DNA of 64,000 nucleotides, taken from Lachnospiraceae bacterium. GTDB lineage: Bacteria; Bacillota; Clostridia; Lachnospirales; Lachnospiraceae. Within the stretch, counting starts at the first letter, position 1, and each line of letters starts with the position of its first letter. The DNA lies in the NCBI GenBank assembly GCA_024690605.1, contig JAILOV010000056.1, positions 1-64,000 of the forward strand, read 5' to 3'. The notes below the pieces were generated by a model. It had not been told where the DNA came from, did no database searches, and saw only the letters and a program-made list of their open reading frames with translations. Both the position numbers and the translations under genes were made by a program. This document shows positions 1-9,201 of this stretch, in pieces.

Positions 1-759
1 ATCCCTGTTCTCGAGGTCAGAAACCTCGGCATTGACTTCGGCGGGCTGACCGCGGTCAACGATTTCTGCATGGAGATCTTTGAGCACGAGATCATCGGAC
101 TGATCGGACCCAACGGCGCCGGCAAGACGACGGTCTTCAACATGCTGACCAAGGTCTATCAGCCCACGCGCGGCAGGATCTTCTTCGGAGGCGCGGATGT
201 GACCGACCGGACCGTGGTGCAGATGAGCCGGGCCGGGATCGCGCGCACTTTTCAGAACATCCGGCTGTTTGCGGGCCTGAGCGTTCTGGACAATGTGCGG
301 ACCGGCTTTCACGGCCGCATCACCTATTCGCCTGTCACGGCGATCCTGCGGCTTCCCCGGTACCGCGCCAGAGAAAGAGAGATCGAGAAGCAGTCCAGAG
401 AGCTGCTGAAGATCTTCGGTCTCGAGGAGGAGGCGGACAATCTGGCCTCCAACCTTCCCTACGGCGCACAGCGGCGACTGGAGATCGCGCGCGCTCTGGC
501 GACCGGCCCGAAGCTTCTTCTACTGGACGAGCCGGCGGCCGGCATGAACCCGCAGGAAACAGAGGAACTGATGGATATGATCCGTCTTGTGCGCGATCAT
601 TTCAACACCTCGATCCTCCTGATCGAGCATGACATGAAGCTGGTCATGGGGATCTGCGAGCGGATCACCGTGCTGAACTACGGGATGGTGCTGGCGCAGG
701 GAACGCCGGAGGAGATCCAGAGCGATCCCGAGGTCATCAAGGCCTATCTGGGGGATTGA
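1..759 (+). CDS. livG: Branched-chain amino acid ABC transporter ATPase LivG (5' partial)
   Basis: The reading frame is open from the first base, so the N-terminus lies outside the window; the first internal ATG is at 70. It encodes one of the two ATPases of a LivFGHMJ-type high-affinity branched-chain amino acid importer and acts on the cytoplasmic face of the membrane. Visible motifs are the Walker A GPNGAGKTT, the LivG-type signature YGAQRRLEIARAL in place of LSGGQ, and Walker B LLLLDEP followed by AAGMNPQE, which is characteristic of LivG rather than LivF. livF starts 3 bp after the stop, so the two are cotranscribed. The permease and binding-protein genes presumably lie upstream. Confidence 0.93.
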   Translation: MPVLEVRNLGIDFGGLTAVNDFCMEIFEHEIIGLIGPNGAGKTTVFNMLTKVYQPTRGRIFFGGADVTDRTVVQMSRAGIARTFQNIRLFAGLSVLDNVRTGFHGRITYSPVTAILRLPRYRAREREIEKQSRELLKIFGLEEEADNLASNLPYGAQRRLEIARALATGPKLLLLDEPAAGMNPQETEELMDMIRLVRDHFNTSILLIEHDMKLVMGICERITVLNYGMVLAQGTPEEIQSDPEVIKAYLGD

Positions 760-762
760 CGG

Positions 763-1467
763 ATGTTAAAGATAACGGATCTGAAAGTGAGTTACGGCAT
801 GATCGAAGCCATCAAGGGGATCTCCTTTGAGGTCAATGACGGTGAGATCGTGACACTGATCGGAGCCAACGGCGCCGGCAAGACGACGACAATGCACGCG
901 ATCTCCGGACTCTTAAAACCGAAGTCGGGGAGCATCACGCTGAACGGGGTGGAACTGACAAAGCTTCCGCCGCACAAGATCGTCGGCATGGGACTGGCGC
1001 AGGTACCGGAGGGACGACGGGTCTTTGCCCAGCAGACGGTCGAGGAGAACCTGACGCTCGGCGCCTATTCCCGCAGGGACAAAGAGGCGATCGACAAGGA
1101 TCTCGCGGATGTTTTCACGCTGTTCCCGCGCCTTCTGGAGCGCAGGAAGCAGATGGCGGGGACGCTCTCCGGCGGAGAACAGCAGATGCTCGCGATGGGA
1201 AGGGCACTGATGGCAAAGCCGTCGATCCTCCTGCTGGACGAGCCTTCCATGGGGCTCTCGCCGCTCCTGGTGTCCGAGATCTTCCATATCATCGTTGAGA
1301 TCAACCGGAAGGGGACGACCATTCTCCTCGTGGAGCAGAACGCGATGCGGGCACTTGACATCGCAAACCGGGCATATGTGCTGGAGACGGGGCGGATCAC
1401 GCTTTCCGACACCGGCGACAACCTGTCGAAAGATGAGCGTGTAAAAGAGGCATATCTGGGAGGGTAA
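763..1467 (+). CDS. livF: Branched-chain amino acid ABC transporter ATPase LivF
   Basis: A 234-residue ABC ATPase, the usual length for LivF, and the second ATP-binding subunit of the branched-chain amino acid importer. It carries Walker A GANGAGKTT near residue 34, a Q-loop region with the LivF-like VPEGRRVFAQQTVEENL stretch, the signature LSGGEQQMLAMGRAL, and Walker B LLLDEPSMGLSP. It follows livG by 3 bp and precedes the CBS-ACT gene by 4 bp, giving a three-gene operon tail. Confidence 0.94.
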   Translation: MLKITDLKVSYGMIEAIKGISFEVNDGEIVTLIGANGAGKTTTMHAISGLLKPKSGSITLNGVELTKLPPHKIVGMGLAQVPEGRRVFAQQTVEENLTLGAYSRRDKEAIDKDLADVFTLFPRLLERRKQMAGTLSGGEQQMLAMGRALMAKPSILLLDEPSMGLSPLLVSEIFHIIVEINRKGTTILLVEQNAMRALDIANRAYVLETGRITLSDTGDNLSKDERVKEAYLGG

Positions 1468-1471
1468 GACG

Positions 1472-2155
1472 ATGTATGTGAAAGATCATATGACAGCGGA
1501 TCCGATCACGATCTCGGGGGACATGACGATCTCCAAAGCGGTGGAGATCATGCGCAAAAATCAGTTCCACCGCCTCCCGGTCACGGACGCGAAGGGAAAA
1601 CTGATCGGGCTCATCACGGGAGGACTCGTGGAGGAGCAGAGCGGACAGAAGAACACCTCGCTCTCCATCTTCGAACTCAACTACCTGCTGTCGCGCAGGA
1701 CCGTGGCGGACATCATGATCCGCGATGTCACGACGACCCGCGAGGATGTCTTCCTCGAGGAGGCCGCGCAGCTGATGATCGATCGGGAGATCGCCGTGCT
1801 GCCGGTGGTGGATGACGACGGGCATGTCATCGGGATCATCACGGAAAAGGACATCTTTCAGGCGTTCAACGACCTTCTGGGACACCGGCATAAGGGCACA
1901 CGCTTTATCATCCAGTGCGAGGATCATCCGGGCTTCCTTGTGGGGGTGACGAAATGTTTTGCGGACAATGACGCCAATCTGGAATCTCTTGCGATCTACC
2001 GCTCCGCCACGCGCGGCACGGAACTTGTGCTCAAGGCGACGGGAGAGATCTCCGTGGAGAACATGACCAAGGTCCTGACAGACGCGGGGTATCAGATCAC
2101 CGGTGTCGCGCAGACCCTGGAAGACGGCTCGGTGAAGCATTATGCCGTGACGTGA
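1472..2155 (+). CDS. CBS-pair and ACT domain protein (AcuB-like)
   Basis: A 227-residue soluble protein with two CBS domains (about residues 7-58 and 77-130; hallmark segments RLPVTDAKGKLIGLIT and VLPVVDDDGHVIGIIT) followed by an ACT-like domain (about 143-215, beginning TRFIIQCEDHPGFL). CBS pairs usually bind adenosyl compounds and ACT domains bind small ligands, often amino acids. The gene starts 4 bp after livF, so a role in sensing energy state and amino acid supply for the transporter is an attractive inference. The architecture matches proteins often labelled AcuB, but no acetoin genes are nearby and that name should not be taken as function. Confidence 0.8.
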   Translation: MYVKDHMTADPITISGDMTISKAVEIMRKNQFHRLPVTDAKGKLIGLITGGLVEEQSGQKNTSLSIFELNYLLSRRTVADIMIRDVTTTREDVFLEEAAQLMIDREIAVLPVVDDDGHVIGIITEKDIFQAFNDLLGHRHKGTRFIIQCEDHPGFLVGVTKCFADNDANLESLAIYRSATRGTELVLKATGEISVENMTKVLTDAGYQITGVAQTLEDGSVKHYAVT

Positions 2156-2250
2156 CGCGGGAGCGGAGGACATTTCTGCCGATATTTCGGATGCTTTGAG
2201 ACGAATATAGGCATAGCATGCGCTATTCACAAAACTTTCATACTTATCTC

Positions 2251-2279
2251 TTGAATTTTATCACCTCATTCGCTACAAT
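2251..2279 (+). promoter_or_regulatory. Sigma-A-like promoter of gap
   Basis: TTGAAT at 2251-2256 and TACAAT at 2274-2279 are separated by exactly 17 bp, in an AT-rich patch of otherwise GC-rich DNA. The start of gap lies 80 bp downstream behind an AGGAGG ribosome site. A small dyad ATAGC-ATGC-GCTAT sits about 25 bp upstream of the -35 box. Confidence 0.75.
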
Positions 2280-2358
2280 AAATGCTGGTCTGCGCCGGCG
2301 GTCAAATCCGGTGTGACGGAAACATCAATTACAGATTCATTTTCAGGAGGGAATCACC

Positions 2359-3396
2359 ATGGCAGTAAAAGTAGCAATTAACGGTTTTGGACGTATCGGT
2401 CGCCTTGCGTTCCGTCAGATGTTCGGCGCAGAGGGCTATGAAGTCGTCGCGATCAACGATCTGACGAGCCCCAAGATGCTCGCGCATCTGCTCAAGTATG
2501 ACACCGCGCAGGGTGGGTATGCCGGCAAGTTCGGCGAGAACCTGCACACGGTCGATTTTGATGACGATGCGAACACGATCACCGTTGACGGAAAGACACT
2601 GAAGATCTACAAGGAGCCCGATGCGAACAACTGCCCCTGGGGACAGATCGGCGTCGATGTCGTGCTCGAGTGCTCCGGCTTCTACACCTCCAAGGAGAAG
2701 GCGCAGGCGCACATCAATGCCGGCGCAAAGAAGGTTGTCATCTCCGCTCCTGCGGGCAATGACCTTCCGACCATCGTCTACAACGTTAACCACAAGACCC
2801 TGACCAAGGATGACAAGATCATCTCCGCCGCGAGCTGCACGACGAACTGCCTGGCTCCCATGGCGAAGGCTCTCAATGATTTTGCCCCGATCCAGTCCGG
2901 TATCATGTGCACGATCCACGCCTACACCGGCGATCAGATGATCCTTGACGGCCCGCAGCGCAAGGGCGATCTCCGCAGATCCCGCGCGGGTGCGGCGAAC
3001 ATCGTTCCGAACAGCACGGGTGCCGCAAAGGCGATCGGTCTGGTCATCCCCGAGCTGAACGGCAAGCTCATCGGTGCGGCGCAGCGCGTTCCCACCCCGA
3101 CCGGTTCCACGACCCTTCTGTTCGCGGTCATCGACAAGAAGGATGCGAAGAAGGAAGACATCAACGCGGCGATGAAGGCTGCGGTCACGGAGTCCTTCGG
3201 CTACACCGAGGATCAGATCGTCGCCTCCGATATCATCGGCATGAAGTTCGGTTCCCTGTTCGATGCCACGCAGACCATGGTCTCCCCGATGGAAGACGGC
3301 AAGACCCTCGTCGAGGTCGTGTCCTGGTACGACAACGAGAATTCCTACACCAGCCAGATGGTACGTACGATCAAGTACTTCGCTGAGTTAGGCTAA
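2359..3396 (+). CDS. gap: Glyceraldehyde-3-phosphate dehydrogenase
   Basis: A 345-residue type I NAD(P)-dependent glyceraldehyde-3-phosphate dehydrogenase, which oxidises and phosphorylates glyceraldehyde 3-phosphate to 1,3-bisphosphoglycerate in glycolysis. It shows the N-terminal Rossmann motif [13 protein letters not shown], the active-site block [17 protein letters not shown] with the catalytic cysteine near residue 155, and the C-terminal [16 protein letters not shown] block. AGGAGG lies just upstream of the ATG. The gene has its own promoter and is followed by a terminator hairpin before pgk, so it can be expressed at a higher level than the genes downstream. Confidence 0.97.
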   Translation: MAVKVAINGFGRIGRLAFRQMFGAEGYEVVAINDLTSPKMLAHLLKYDTAQGGYAGKFGENLHTVDFDDDANTITVDGKTLKIYKEPDANNCPWGQIGVDVVLECSGFYTSKEKAQAHINAGAKKVVISAPAGNDLPTIVYNVNHKTLTKDDKIISAASCTTNCLAPMAKALNDFAPIQSGIMCTIHAYTGDQMILDGPQRKGDLRRSRAGAANIVPNSTGAAKAIGLVIPELNGKLIGAAQRVPTPTGSTTLLFAVIDKKDAKKEDINAAMKAAVTESFGYTEDQIVASDIIGMKFGSLFDATQTMVSPMEDGKTLVEVVSWYDNENSYTSQMVRTIKYFAELG

Positions 3397-3423
3397 GTCC
3401 GACAGGCAATTCAGTTACCGGAA

Positions 3424-3454
3424 AGGCTCGGCTCTACAGGAGCCGGGCCTTTTT
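3424..3454 (+). terminator. Intrinsic terminator between gap and pgk
   Basis: AGGCTCGGCTC (3424-3434) pairs with GAGCCGGGCCT (3440-3450) across a 5-nt loop with a single G-U pair, and is followed by a short U run. It lies 27 bp after the gap stop and 24 bp before the pgk start. Read-through would still produce a gap-pgk-tpi message, so it probably sets stoichiometry. Confidence 0.8.
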
Positions 3455-3478
3455 ACAAAAGAATAAGGAGGTATCAAC

Positions 3479-4714
3479 ATGGCATTAAACAAGAAAACCG
3501 TGGACGATCTGTCCGTCAAGGGCAAGCGCGTTCTTGTCCGCTGCGACTTCAACGTCCCGCTCAAGAACGGCGAGATCACCGATGAGACGCGTATCGTGGC
3601 GGCACTCCCCACGATCAACAAGCTGATCTCCGGCGGCGCCAAGGTCATTCTCTGCTCGCATCTGGGCAAGGTCAAGAACGGTCCCAACGACGGTGAAAGC
3701 CTCGCACCCGTTGCGAAGCGTCTCTCCGAGAAGCTCGGCAAGCCCGTGAACTTTGTCGCCGATTTCAATGTGACCGGCGATGCCGCGACGGCGGCCGTGA
3801 ACGCGATGAACGAGGGCGATGTTGTGCTGCTGCAGAACACCCGTTTCCGCGGCAAGGAGGAGACCAAGCCCACCGAGGCGGGTGAGGCGTTTGCCAAGGA
3901 ACTCGCTGACCTCGCGGATGACTATGTCTGCGACGCGTTCGGCTCCTCTCACCGCGCACATGCTTCCGTTTCGGTCGTCACGAAGTACATCAAGGAGAAG
4001 GGCGGCAACAACGCGGTCGGTTACCTCATGCAGAAGGAGATCGATTTCCTCGGCAACGCCGTGGAGAATCCGGTCCGTCCCTTCGTCGCGATCCTCGGCG
4101 GCGCCAAGGTTGCGGACAAGCTCAATGTCATCAACAATCTGCTGGAGAAATGCGACACGCTGATCATCGGCGGCGGTATGGCATTCACCTTCCTGAAGGC
4201 ACAGGGCCGCGAGATCGGCAAATCTCTGGTCGACGATGAGAAGCTCGACTACTGCAAGGAGATGATCGCCAAGGCGGAGAAGCTCGGCAAGAAGCTCCTG
4301 CTTCCGGTCGACACGGTCATCGCGGACGGCTTCCCGGATCCGATCGACACGCCCGACATCAAGGTCGAGACGGTTGACGCCGACAAGATCCCCGCGGACA
4401 AGGAAGGTCTGGATATCGGTGAGAAGACGCGTGCTCTGTACGCGGACGCCGTTAAGAGCGCCAAGACCGTTGTCTGGAACGGCCCGATGGGCGTGTTCGA
4501 GAATCCCGTTCTTGCGGAGGGCACCAAGGCGGTTGCCAAGGCACTTGCCGACACGGAGGCCACCACGATCATCGGCGGCGGCGACTCCGCAGCGGCAGTC
4601 AATCAGCTTGGTTTTGCTGACAAGATGAGCCACATTTCCACCGGCGGCGGCGCGTCTCTCGAATTCCTCGAGGGCAAGGAGCTTCCGGGTGTATTTGCGG
4701 CAGACGATAAGTGA
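3479..4714 (+). CDS. pgk: Phosphoglycerate kinase
   Basis: A 411-residue phosphoglycerate kinase that transfers the acyl phosphate of 1,3-bisphosphoglycerate to ADP. Recognisable blocks are [19 protein letters not shown] at the N-terminus, [24 protein letters not shown], the NGPMGVFE loop, and the nucleotide-binding GGGDSAAAV near the C-terminus. The ribosome site AAGGAGG at 3465-3471 fixes the ATG start. tpiA follows after 22 bp. Confidence 0.97.
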   Translation: MALNKKTVDDLSVKGKRVLVRCDFNVPLKNGEITDETRIVAALPTINKLISGGAKVILCSHLGKVKNGPNDGESLAPVAKRLSEKLGKPVNFVADFNVTGDAATAAVNAMNEGDVVLLQNTRFRGKEETKPTEAGEAFAKELADLADDYVCDAFGSSHRAHASVSVVTKYIKEKGGNNAVGYLMQKEIDFLGNAVENPVRPFVAILGGAKVADKLNVINNLLEKCDTLIIGGGMAFTFLKAQGREIGKSLVDDEKLDYCKEMIAKAEKLGKKLLLPVDTVIADGFPDPIDTPDIKVETVDADKIPADKEGLDIGEKTRALYADAVKSAKTVVWNGPMGVFENPVLAEGTKAVAKALADTEATTIIGGGDSAAAVNQLGFADKMSHISTGGGASLEFLEGKELPGVFAADDK

Positions 4715-4736
4715 GTTTCAGGAAAGGAGACACAAA

Positions 4737-5483
4737 ATGGCAAGAAGAAGGATCATTGCCGGCAACTGGAAAATGAACAAGACCCCCAGTGAAGCCGTCG
4801 CACTCTGTGCGGAACTCAAAGACCTGGTCAAAAATGATGCGGTAGATGTCGTTTATTGCGTCCCTGCGATCGACATCGTCCCCGTGGTCGAGGCGGTTAA
4901 GGGCACAAACGTCCTGGTCGGCGCCGAGAACTTCTACATCGAGGACAAGGGCGCTTTCACGGGCGAGATCTCCGCGCCGATGCTCAAGGATGCCGGTGTC
5001 ACCTATATCATCATCGGCCACTCCGAGAGAAGGGATATCTTCGGTGAGAACGATATCCTCATCAACGCCAAGGTCAAAAAGGCATTTGCGGCCGGCCTGA
5101 AGCCGATCCTCTGCTGCGGTGAGTCCCTGGCGCTGCGCAAGGCGGGAACCTATACCGCGTGGATACGCCGTCAGATCACCTGGGATCTGGACGGTGTGAC
5201 CGCAGATCAGGTCAAGGATCTGGTCATCGCATACGAGCCGATCTGGGCGATCGGAACCGGCGAGACCGCGACTGCGGATCAGGCGCAGGAAGTCTGCAAG
5301 ATGATCCGCGACCTGATCGCTGAACTCTACGACGCGGCGACCGCAGAGGCGGTCCGTATCCAGTACGGCGGTTCGATGAACGCCGGCAACGCGGCGGAAC
5401 TGCTCTCCAAGCCGGACATCGACGGCGGACTGATCGGCGGTGCTTCCCTGAAGGCCGATTTCGGTCAGATCGTGAACGCTTGA
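4737..5483 (+). CDS. tpiA: Triosephosphate isomerase
   Basis: A 248-residue triosephosphate isomerase interconverting dihydroxyacetone phosphate and glyceraldehyde 3-phosphate. The N-terminus [15 protein letters not shown] carries the conserved Asn and Lys. The catalytic His is in IIGHSERR, the catalytic Glu in [11 protein letters not shown], and the phosphate-binding loop is [11 protein letters not shown]. An upstream in-frame ATG at 4689 exists, but the start at 4737 is preceded by AAAGGAG and gives the standard length. The last four bases overlap the TTG start of mutY. Confidence 0.96.
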   Translation: MARRRIIAGNWKMNKTPSEAVALCAELKDLVKNDAVDVVYCVPAIDIVPVVEAVKGTNVLVGAENFYIEDKGAFTGEISAPMLKDAGVTYIIIGHSERRDIFGENDILINAKVKKAFAAGLKPILCCGESLALRKAGTYTAWIRRQITWDLDGVTADQVKDLVIAYEPIWAIGTGETATADQAQEVCKMIRDLIAELYDAATAEAVRIQYGGSMNAGNAAELLSKPDIDGGLIGGASLKADFGQIVNA

Positions 5484-6532
5484 AGAAACCGGTCGGGCAG
5501 CTTTTAGACTGGTATGAGAACAACAGACGGATCCTTCCCTGGCGGGAGGATCCGTCTCCTTATCATGTCTGGATCTCGGAGATCATGCTCCAGCAGACGC
5601 GGGTGGAAGCGGTAAAACCCTATTACACGAGGTTTCTGGAGAATCTGCCGGATATCGAGGCACTGTCGCGGGTGCCGGAGGACGCCCTTCTGAAACTCTG
5701 GGAGGGACTCGGCTACTATTCCCGCGCGCGGAATCTGAAACGCGCCGCTGAGATCATCATGCGGGAGCATGACGGGCAGATGCCGGAAACACCGGAGGAG
5801 CTGGTAAAGCTTCCGGGGATCGGCTGTTATACGGCAGGCGCGATCGCATCGATCGCATTTGGCGGACGGTTCCCGGCGGTCGACGGCAACGCGTTGCGCA
5901 TCTGGACAAGGGTTCACGCGGATTCGCGGGATATCATGAAGGAGAGCACGAAGCGCGCGCTCCGCGCACAGATCGAGGCGATCCTGCCGGACGCCCCCTT
6001 CGCGGCCGGGCGGTTCAATCAGGCGCTGATGGATCTGGGAAGTGCTGTCTGTCTGCCGAACAGCATGCCGAAATGCACGGAATGCCCATGGAAGACGAAC
6101 TGCCTCGCGCACGGACAGGGCCGCGAAACCGATTATCCGGTGACTGCCGCGAAAAAGGCGCGTCGCATCGAAAAGCGCACGATCTTCGTCATCGAGGATG
6201 AAGGATGCGTGCTCATCCGCAAACGCCCGCAGAAGGGACTTCTCGCCGGTCTCTATGAGCTGCCGGGCGCGGAGGGACATCTGAACAGAAAGGAAGCGCT
6301 CGCGTTCTGCGAGTCGCTCGGGATCCGGGCGCTCAAGATCACACCGCTCCCTCCTGCAAAACATATCTTTACGCATATCGAATGGCACATGACGGGGTAT
6401 CGGATCCGCGTCGATGCGCTGTCGGATTTTTTCCCGGAACAAATGCAGGCGGTGCTTGCCGGAAAGCAGGATATCGCAACAAGATATTCGATTCCAAGTG
6501 CCTTTTCAAACTATATATTGTATATCACATGA
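5480..6532 (+). CDS. mutY: A/G-specific adenine glycosylase MutY
   Basis: A 350-residue DNA glycosylase that removes adenine mispaired with 8-oxoguanine. It has the N-terminal segment [17 protein letters not shown], the helix-hairpin-helix [18 protein letters not shown] with the catalytic Asp in AVDGNALRI, and a C-terminal NUDIX-like 8-oxoG recognition domain from about residue 230. The iron-sulfur ligands read C-X7-C-X2-C-X5-C (CLPNSMPKC then TECPWKTNC), one residue longer in the first gap than the classic X6 spacing. The TTG start overlaps the tpiA stop by 4 bp, with only a weak ribosome site, suggesting translational coupling. Confidence 0.93.
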   Translation: MKKPVGQLLDWYENNRRILPWREDPSPYHVWISEIMLQQTRVEAVKPYYTRFLENLPDIEALSRVPEDALLKLWEGLGYYSRARNLKRAAEIIMREHDGQMPETPEELVKLPGIGCYTAGAIASIAFGGRFPAVDGNALRIWTRVHADSRDIMKESTKRALRAQIEAILPDAPFAAGRFNQALMDLGSAVCLPNSMPKCTECPWKTNCLAHGQGRETDYPVTAAKKARRIEKRTIFVIEDEGCVLIRKRPQKGLLAGLYELPGAEGHLNRKEALAFCESLGIRALKITPLPPAKHIFTHIEWHMTGYRIRVDALSDFFPEQMQAVLAGKQDIATRYSIPSAFSNYILYIT

Positions 6533-6557
6533 TTTTGAAAAAATCGCGAATTTATAT

Positions 6558-6600
6558 TTGACATTTCGTTTTTTTGGTCGTAAAATAACGAATGTTACAG
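6558..6600 (+). promoter_or_regulatory. Promoter of the TetR gene with embedded inverted repeat
   Basis: TTGACA (6558-6563) and TAAAAT (6581-6586) have 17 bp spacing. Arms ACATTTCGTT (6561-6570) and AACGAATGT (6587-6595) are reverse complements apart from one extra T, and they bracket the promoter core. This is a plausible autoregulatory operator for the TetR-family protein encoded immediately downstream. Confidence 0.65.
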
Positions 6601-6653
6601 AAGTAATCAGAGACCATGGAAGGTCATCCTACAAATTCCGGGAGATACGCAAA

Positions 6654-7214
6654 ATGCCAAGAAAGGCAACGATCACACAGAAGGAAATCGTCGGTGCGGC
6701 GTTCAGACTGACACGCAAGGAAGGGTTTGAAGCGATCACCTCGCGTAAGCTTGCGGCAGCCGCCGGCTGCTCGACACAGCCGATCTTTCGCATCTATGAG
6801 GGAATGGCGGATCTGAAAAAGGATGTCTACACCAAAGCGGTGGAATTCTATGAGGAGTTCTATGATGCCGCGGACAAGTCCCATGATGTACCGTTTGTCG
6901 ATCTCGGTCTCTGCTATATCAATTTCGCGCAGCGCAACCCGCATCTCTTCCGTCTGCTGTTCCTCTCCGAGAAATCCGAGGAGGAAGAGGTGAAGAGCAT
7001 GTATGATCTCGTGAACGGAGAGGGCGGTCACATCGCCGCCGAGATCAGCAAGGCACAGGCGATGGGCGCTGACAATGTACAGCATCTGTTCATGCAGATG
7101 TGGATCTTCATTCACGGCGCTGCCTGCATGGCTGTTTCCGGAGATTATGATCTTGCCGACGCGGACACGGTCTCTCTGTTAACGGCAGCGTACCACTCGT
7201 TCTCGGGTGTCTGA
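6654..7214 (+). CDS. TetR/AcrR family transcriptional regulator
   Basis: A 186-residue one-component repressor-type regulator. The N-terminal helix-turn-helix spans about residues 8-55 (AAFRLTRKEGFEAITSRKLA, then CSTQPIFRIYEG), followed by a helical ligand domain resembling TetR C-terminal families. The frame is open further upstream, but the start at 6654 gives the normal TetR length and lies downstream of the consensus promoter. The ligand is unknown. No efflux pump or other obvious target is adjacent; the flavoprotein gene starting 9 bp downstream may be cotranscribed. Confidence 0.85.
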   Translation: MPRKATITQKEIVGAAFRLTRKEGFEAITSRKLAAAAGCSTQPIFRIYEGMADLKKDVYTKAVEFYEEFYDAADKSHDVPFVDLGLCYINFAQRNPHLFRLLFLSEKSEEEEVKSMYDLVNGEGGHIAAEISKAQAMGADNVQHLFMQMWIFIHGAACMAVSGDYDLADADTVSLLTAAYHSFSGV

Positions 7215-7223
7215 GCGCTCCCA

Positions 7224-8483
7224 TTGAGCCGGAAAAAAACAGCAGTCATAGGTTGCGGAGCCGCCGGTCTGATGGCGGCTTTTTCTGCGGCTTCCGCCGG
7301 GGCTGCGGTCACCGTTTTCGACAGGAACGAGAAGGCGGGAAAGAAGATCTACATCACCGGCAAGGGACGCTGCAATTTCACCAATCTCTGTTCCGCAGAA
7401 GACTTTCAGTCGCGGATCGTTACCAATCCCCGTTTTCTGTACAGTGCCCTGCATGGGCTGACACCCGAGGATACCGTCCGTTTCTTTGAAGAGAGCGGCT
7501 GTCCCACCAAGGTTGAGCGCGGAAACCGCGCTTTTCCAAAGTCGGACCACGCTTCCGATATCATCCGCGCACTGCAGGAACGCTGTGTGCATGCGGGTGT
7601 GCGGTTCAGATTCCGGGAGGGCGTGCGGGATATTCTGACGGAGGACGGAGGAGATGGTGCGGAAAAACCACGGATATGCGGGATCCTGACGGAGAGCGGC
7701 GAGCGGATCGGCGCAGACGCCGTGATCCTGGCGACGGGGGGGTGCAGCTATCCGTCGACGGGTTCCACGGGAGACGGCTACCGCATGGCGGAGGCCCTCG
7801 GACATCGCACGACACCCAGGGAACCCTCACTGGTCCCCTTTCTTGTCGAAGAAGCGTTCTGCGGGGAACTGCAGGGGCTGACACTGAAAAACGTGTCACT
7901 GACCATGCACGCGGAGGGCGTAAAAAAACCGGTCTTCTCCGGACAGGGGGAGATGCTCTTCACCCATTTCGGCGTCAGCGGACCGCTTGTATTATCGGCC
8001 AGCGCGCATTATCATAAGGGGATGAAGGCCGGACTCACCCTGGATCTGAAGCCGGCGCTGTCCTTTGAGCAGCTGGACGCGCGGCTGATCCGCGAATTCG
8101 AAGAAAAACGGGCTAAATTCTTTAAGAACGCGCTGGATGATCTGTTTCCCGCGAAACTGATCCCAGTCATGGTCCGTCTTTCCGGGATCCCGCCGATGCA
8201 GCGTGCGGGCGAGATCGACAAAAAGAGCAGACAGGCGTTCGCACGGCTGATCGGCTCGGTTCCGATGACGGTCACGGGAACCAGGGGCTTTACGGAGGCA
8301 GTGATCACACGCGGCGGCGTTGATGTGCGCGATATCGACCCGCACACGATGGCCTCCCGATGCGTGGACGGTCTGTATTTCGCCGGCGAGGTGATCGACA
8401 CGGATGCCCTGACCGGCGGCTACAACCTGCAGATCGCCTGGTCGACGGGACGCCTGGCCGGTCTGAGCGCGGCAGGGCAGTGA
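7224..8483 (+). CDS. HI0933-family FAD-dependent oxidoreductase (BaiN/RdsA-like)
   Basis: A 419-residue flavoprotein of the HI0933 family. The N-terminus has the dinucleotide-binding VIGCGAAGLMAAFSAA, the middle has ATGGCSYPSTGSTGDGYRMA, and the C-terminus has the family signature GLYFAGEVIDTDALTGGYN. Some relatives act on bile-acid intermediates (BaiN), but most members have no assigned substrate, so a specific reaction cannot be claimed. The start codon is TTG, 9 bp after the TetR stop. The chain to cmk, ispH and S1 recurs in Clostridia, from general recollection. Confidence 0.85.
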   Translation: MSRKKTAVIGCGAAGLMAAFSAASAGAAVTVFDRNEKAGKKIYITGKGRCNFTNLCSAEDFQSRIVTNPRFLYSALHGLTPEDTVRFFEESGCPTKVERGNRAFPKSDHASDIIRALQERCVHAGVRFRFREGVRDILTEDGGDGAEKPRICGILTESGERIGADAVILATGGCSYPSTGSTGDGYRMAEALGHRTTPREPSLVPFLVEEAFCGELQGLTLKNVSLTMHAEGVKKPVFSGQGEMLFTHFGVSGPLVLSASAHYHKGMKAGLTLDLKPALSFEQLDARLIREFEEKRAKFFKNALDDLFPAKLIPVMVRLSGIPPMQRAGEIDKKSRQAFARLIGSVPMTVTGTRGFTEAVITRGGVDVRDIDPHTMASRCVDGLYFAGEVIDTDALTGGYNLQIAWSTGRLAGLSAAGQ

Positions 8484-8547
8484 TAACGGGTCTGTCATCC
8501 CCGGGTAACGGAAGGATGCGGACAGAGACGAAAGAGAGGAGAAAAAG

Positions 8548-9201
8548 ATGGCAGCGATCGCGATCGACGGGCCCGCGGGGGCGGGAAAGAGCACAATAGC
8601 AAAAAGGACAGCCAAAGCACTCGGGTTTATCTATGTGGACACCGGGGCCATGTATCGGGCTATGGCGCTTTTCATGTTGCGCGAGGGCGTGGATATCCGC
8701 GATACGGATGCGGTCGCGGATGCCGCGAAACGGGCAGAGATCACGATCCGGCATGAGGGAGGCGAGCAGGTCGTGATCTTAAACGGCGAAAACGTGAGCG
8801 GCAGCATTCGCACCGAGGAAGTCAGTCAGGCGGCTTCGACCGTCAGCGTTGTGGGACAGGTGCGGGAACGGCTTGTGGCACTTCAGCAGGAGCTTGCCCG
8901 CACTGCGGATGTCGTCATGGACGGGCGTGACATCGGGACGGTGGTGCTGCCCGACGCAAAGCTGAAGATCTTTATGACGGCGTCTTCCGCCGTCCGGGCG
9001 CACAGACGTTTTCTGGAACTGAAGGAACGCGGAGAGGAAGCGGATGAGGAGCAGATCCGGCGGGATATCGAGGAACGGGACGAGCGGGACAGAAACCGTG
9101 AGATCTCGCCCTTAAGGCAGGCGGATGACGCTGTTTATCTCGACACCTCGGCGCTTACGATCGACGAGGTCACGGAAAGGATCCTGGCGCTGTGGAAGTG
9201 A
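8548..9201 (+). CDS. cmk: Cytidylate kinase
   Basis: A 217-residue (d)CMP kinase that phosphorylates CMP and dCMP with ATP. It begins with the P-loop IDGPAGAGKSTIAKR and has the substrate-binding YVDTGAMYRAM, the DGRDIGTVVLPDA block and the lid segment RRDIEERDERDRNREISPL. A GAGAGGAG-like ribosome site precedes the ATG. The 3' end overlaps the GTG start of ispH by 10 bp. Confidence 0.95.
   Translation: MAAIAIDGPAGAGKSTIAKRTAKALGFIYVDTGAMYRAMALFMLREGVDIRDTDAVADAAKRAEITIRHEGGEQVVILNGENVSGSIRTEEVSQAASTVSVVGQVRERLVALQQELARTADVVMDGRDIGTVVLPDAKLKIFMTASSAVRAHRRFLELKERGEEADEEQIRRDIEERDERDRNREISPLRQADDAVYLDTSALTIDEVTERILALWK

Noticed and set aside
3485-4633. A 382-codon minus-strand frame opposite pgk
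   Set aside because: Antisense shadow of phosphoglycerate kinase without ribosome site or motif.
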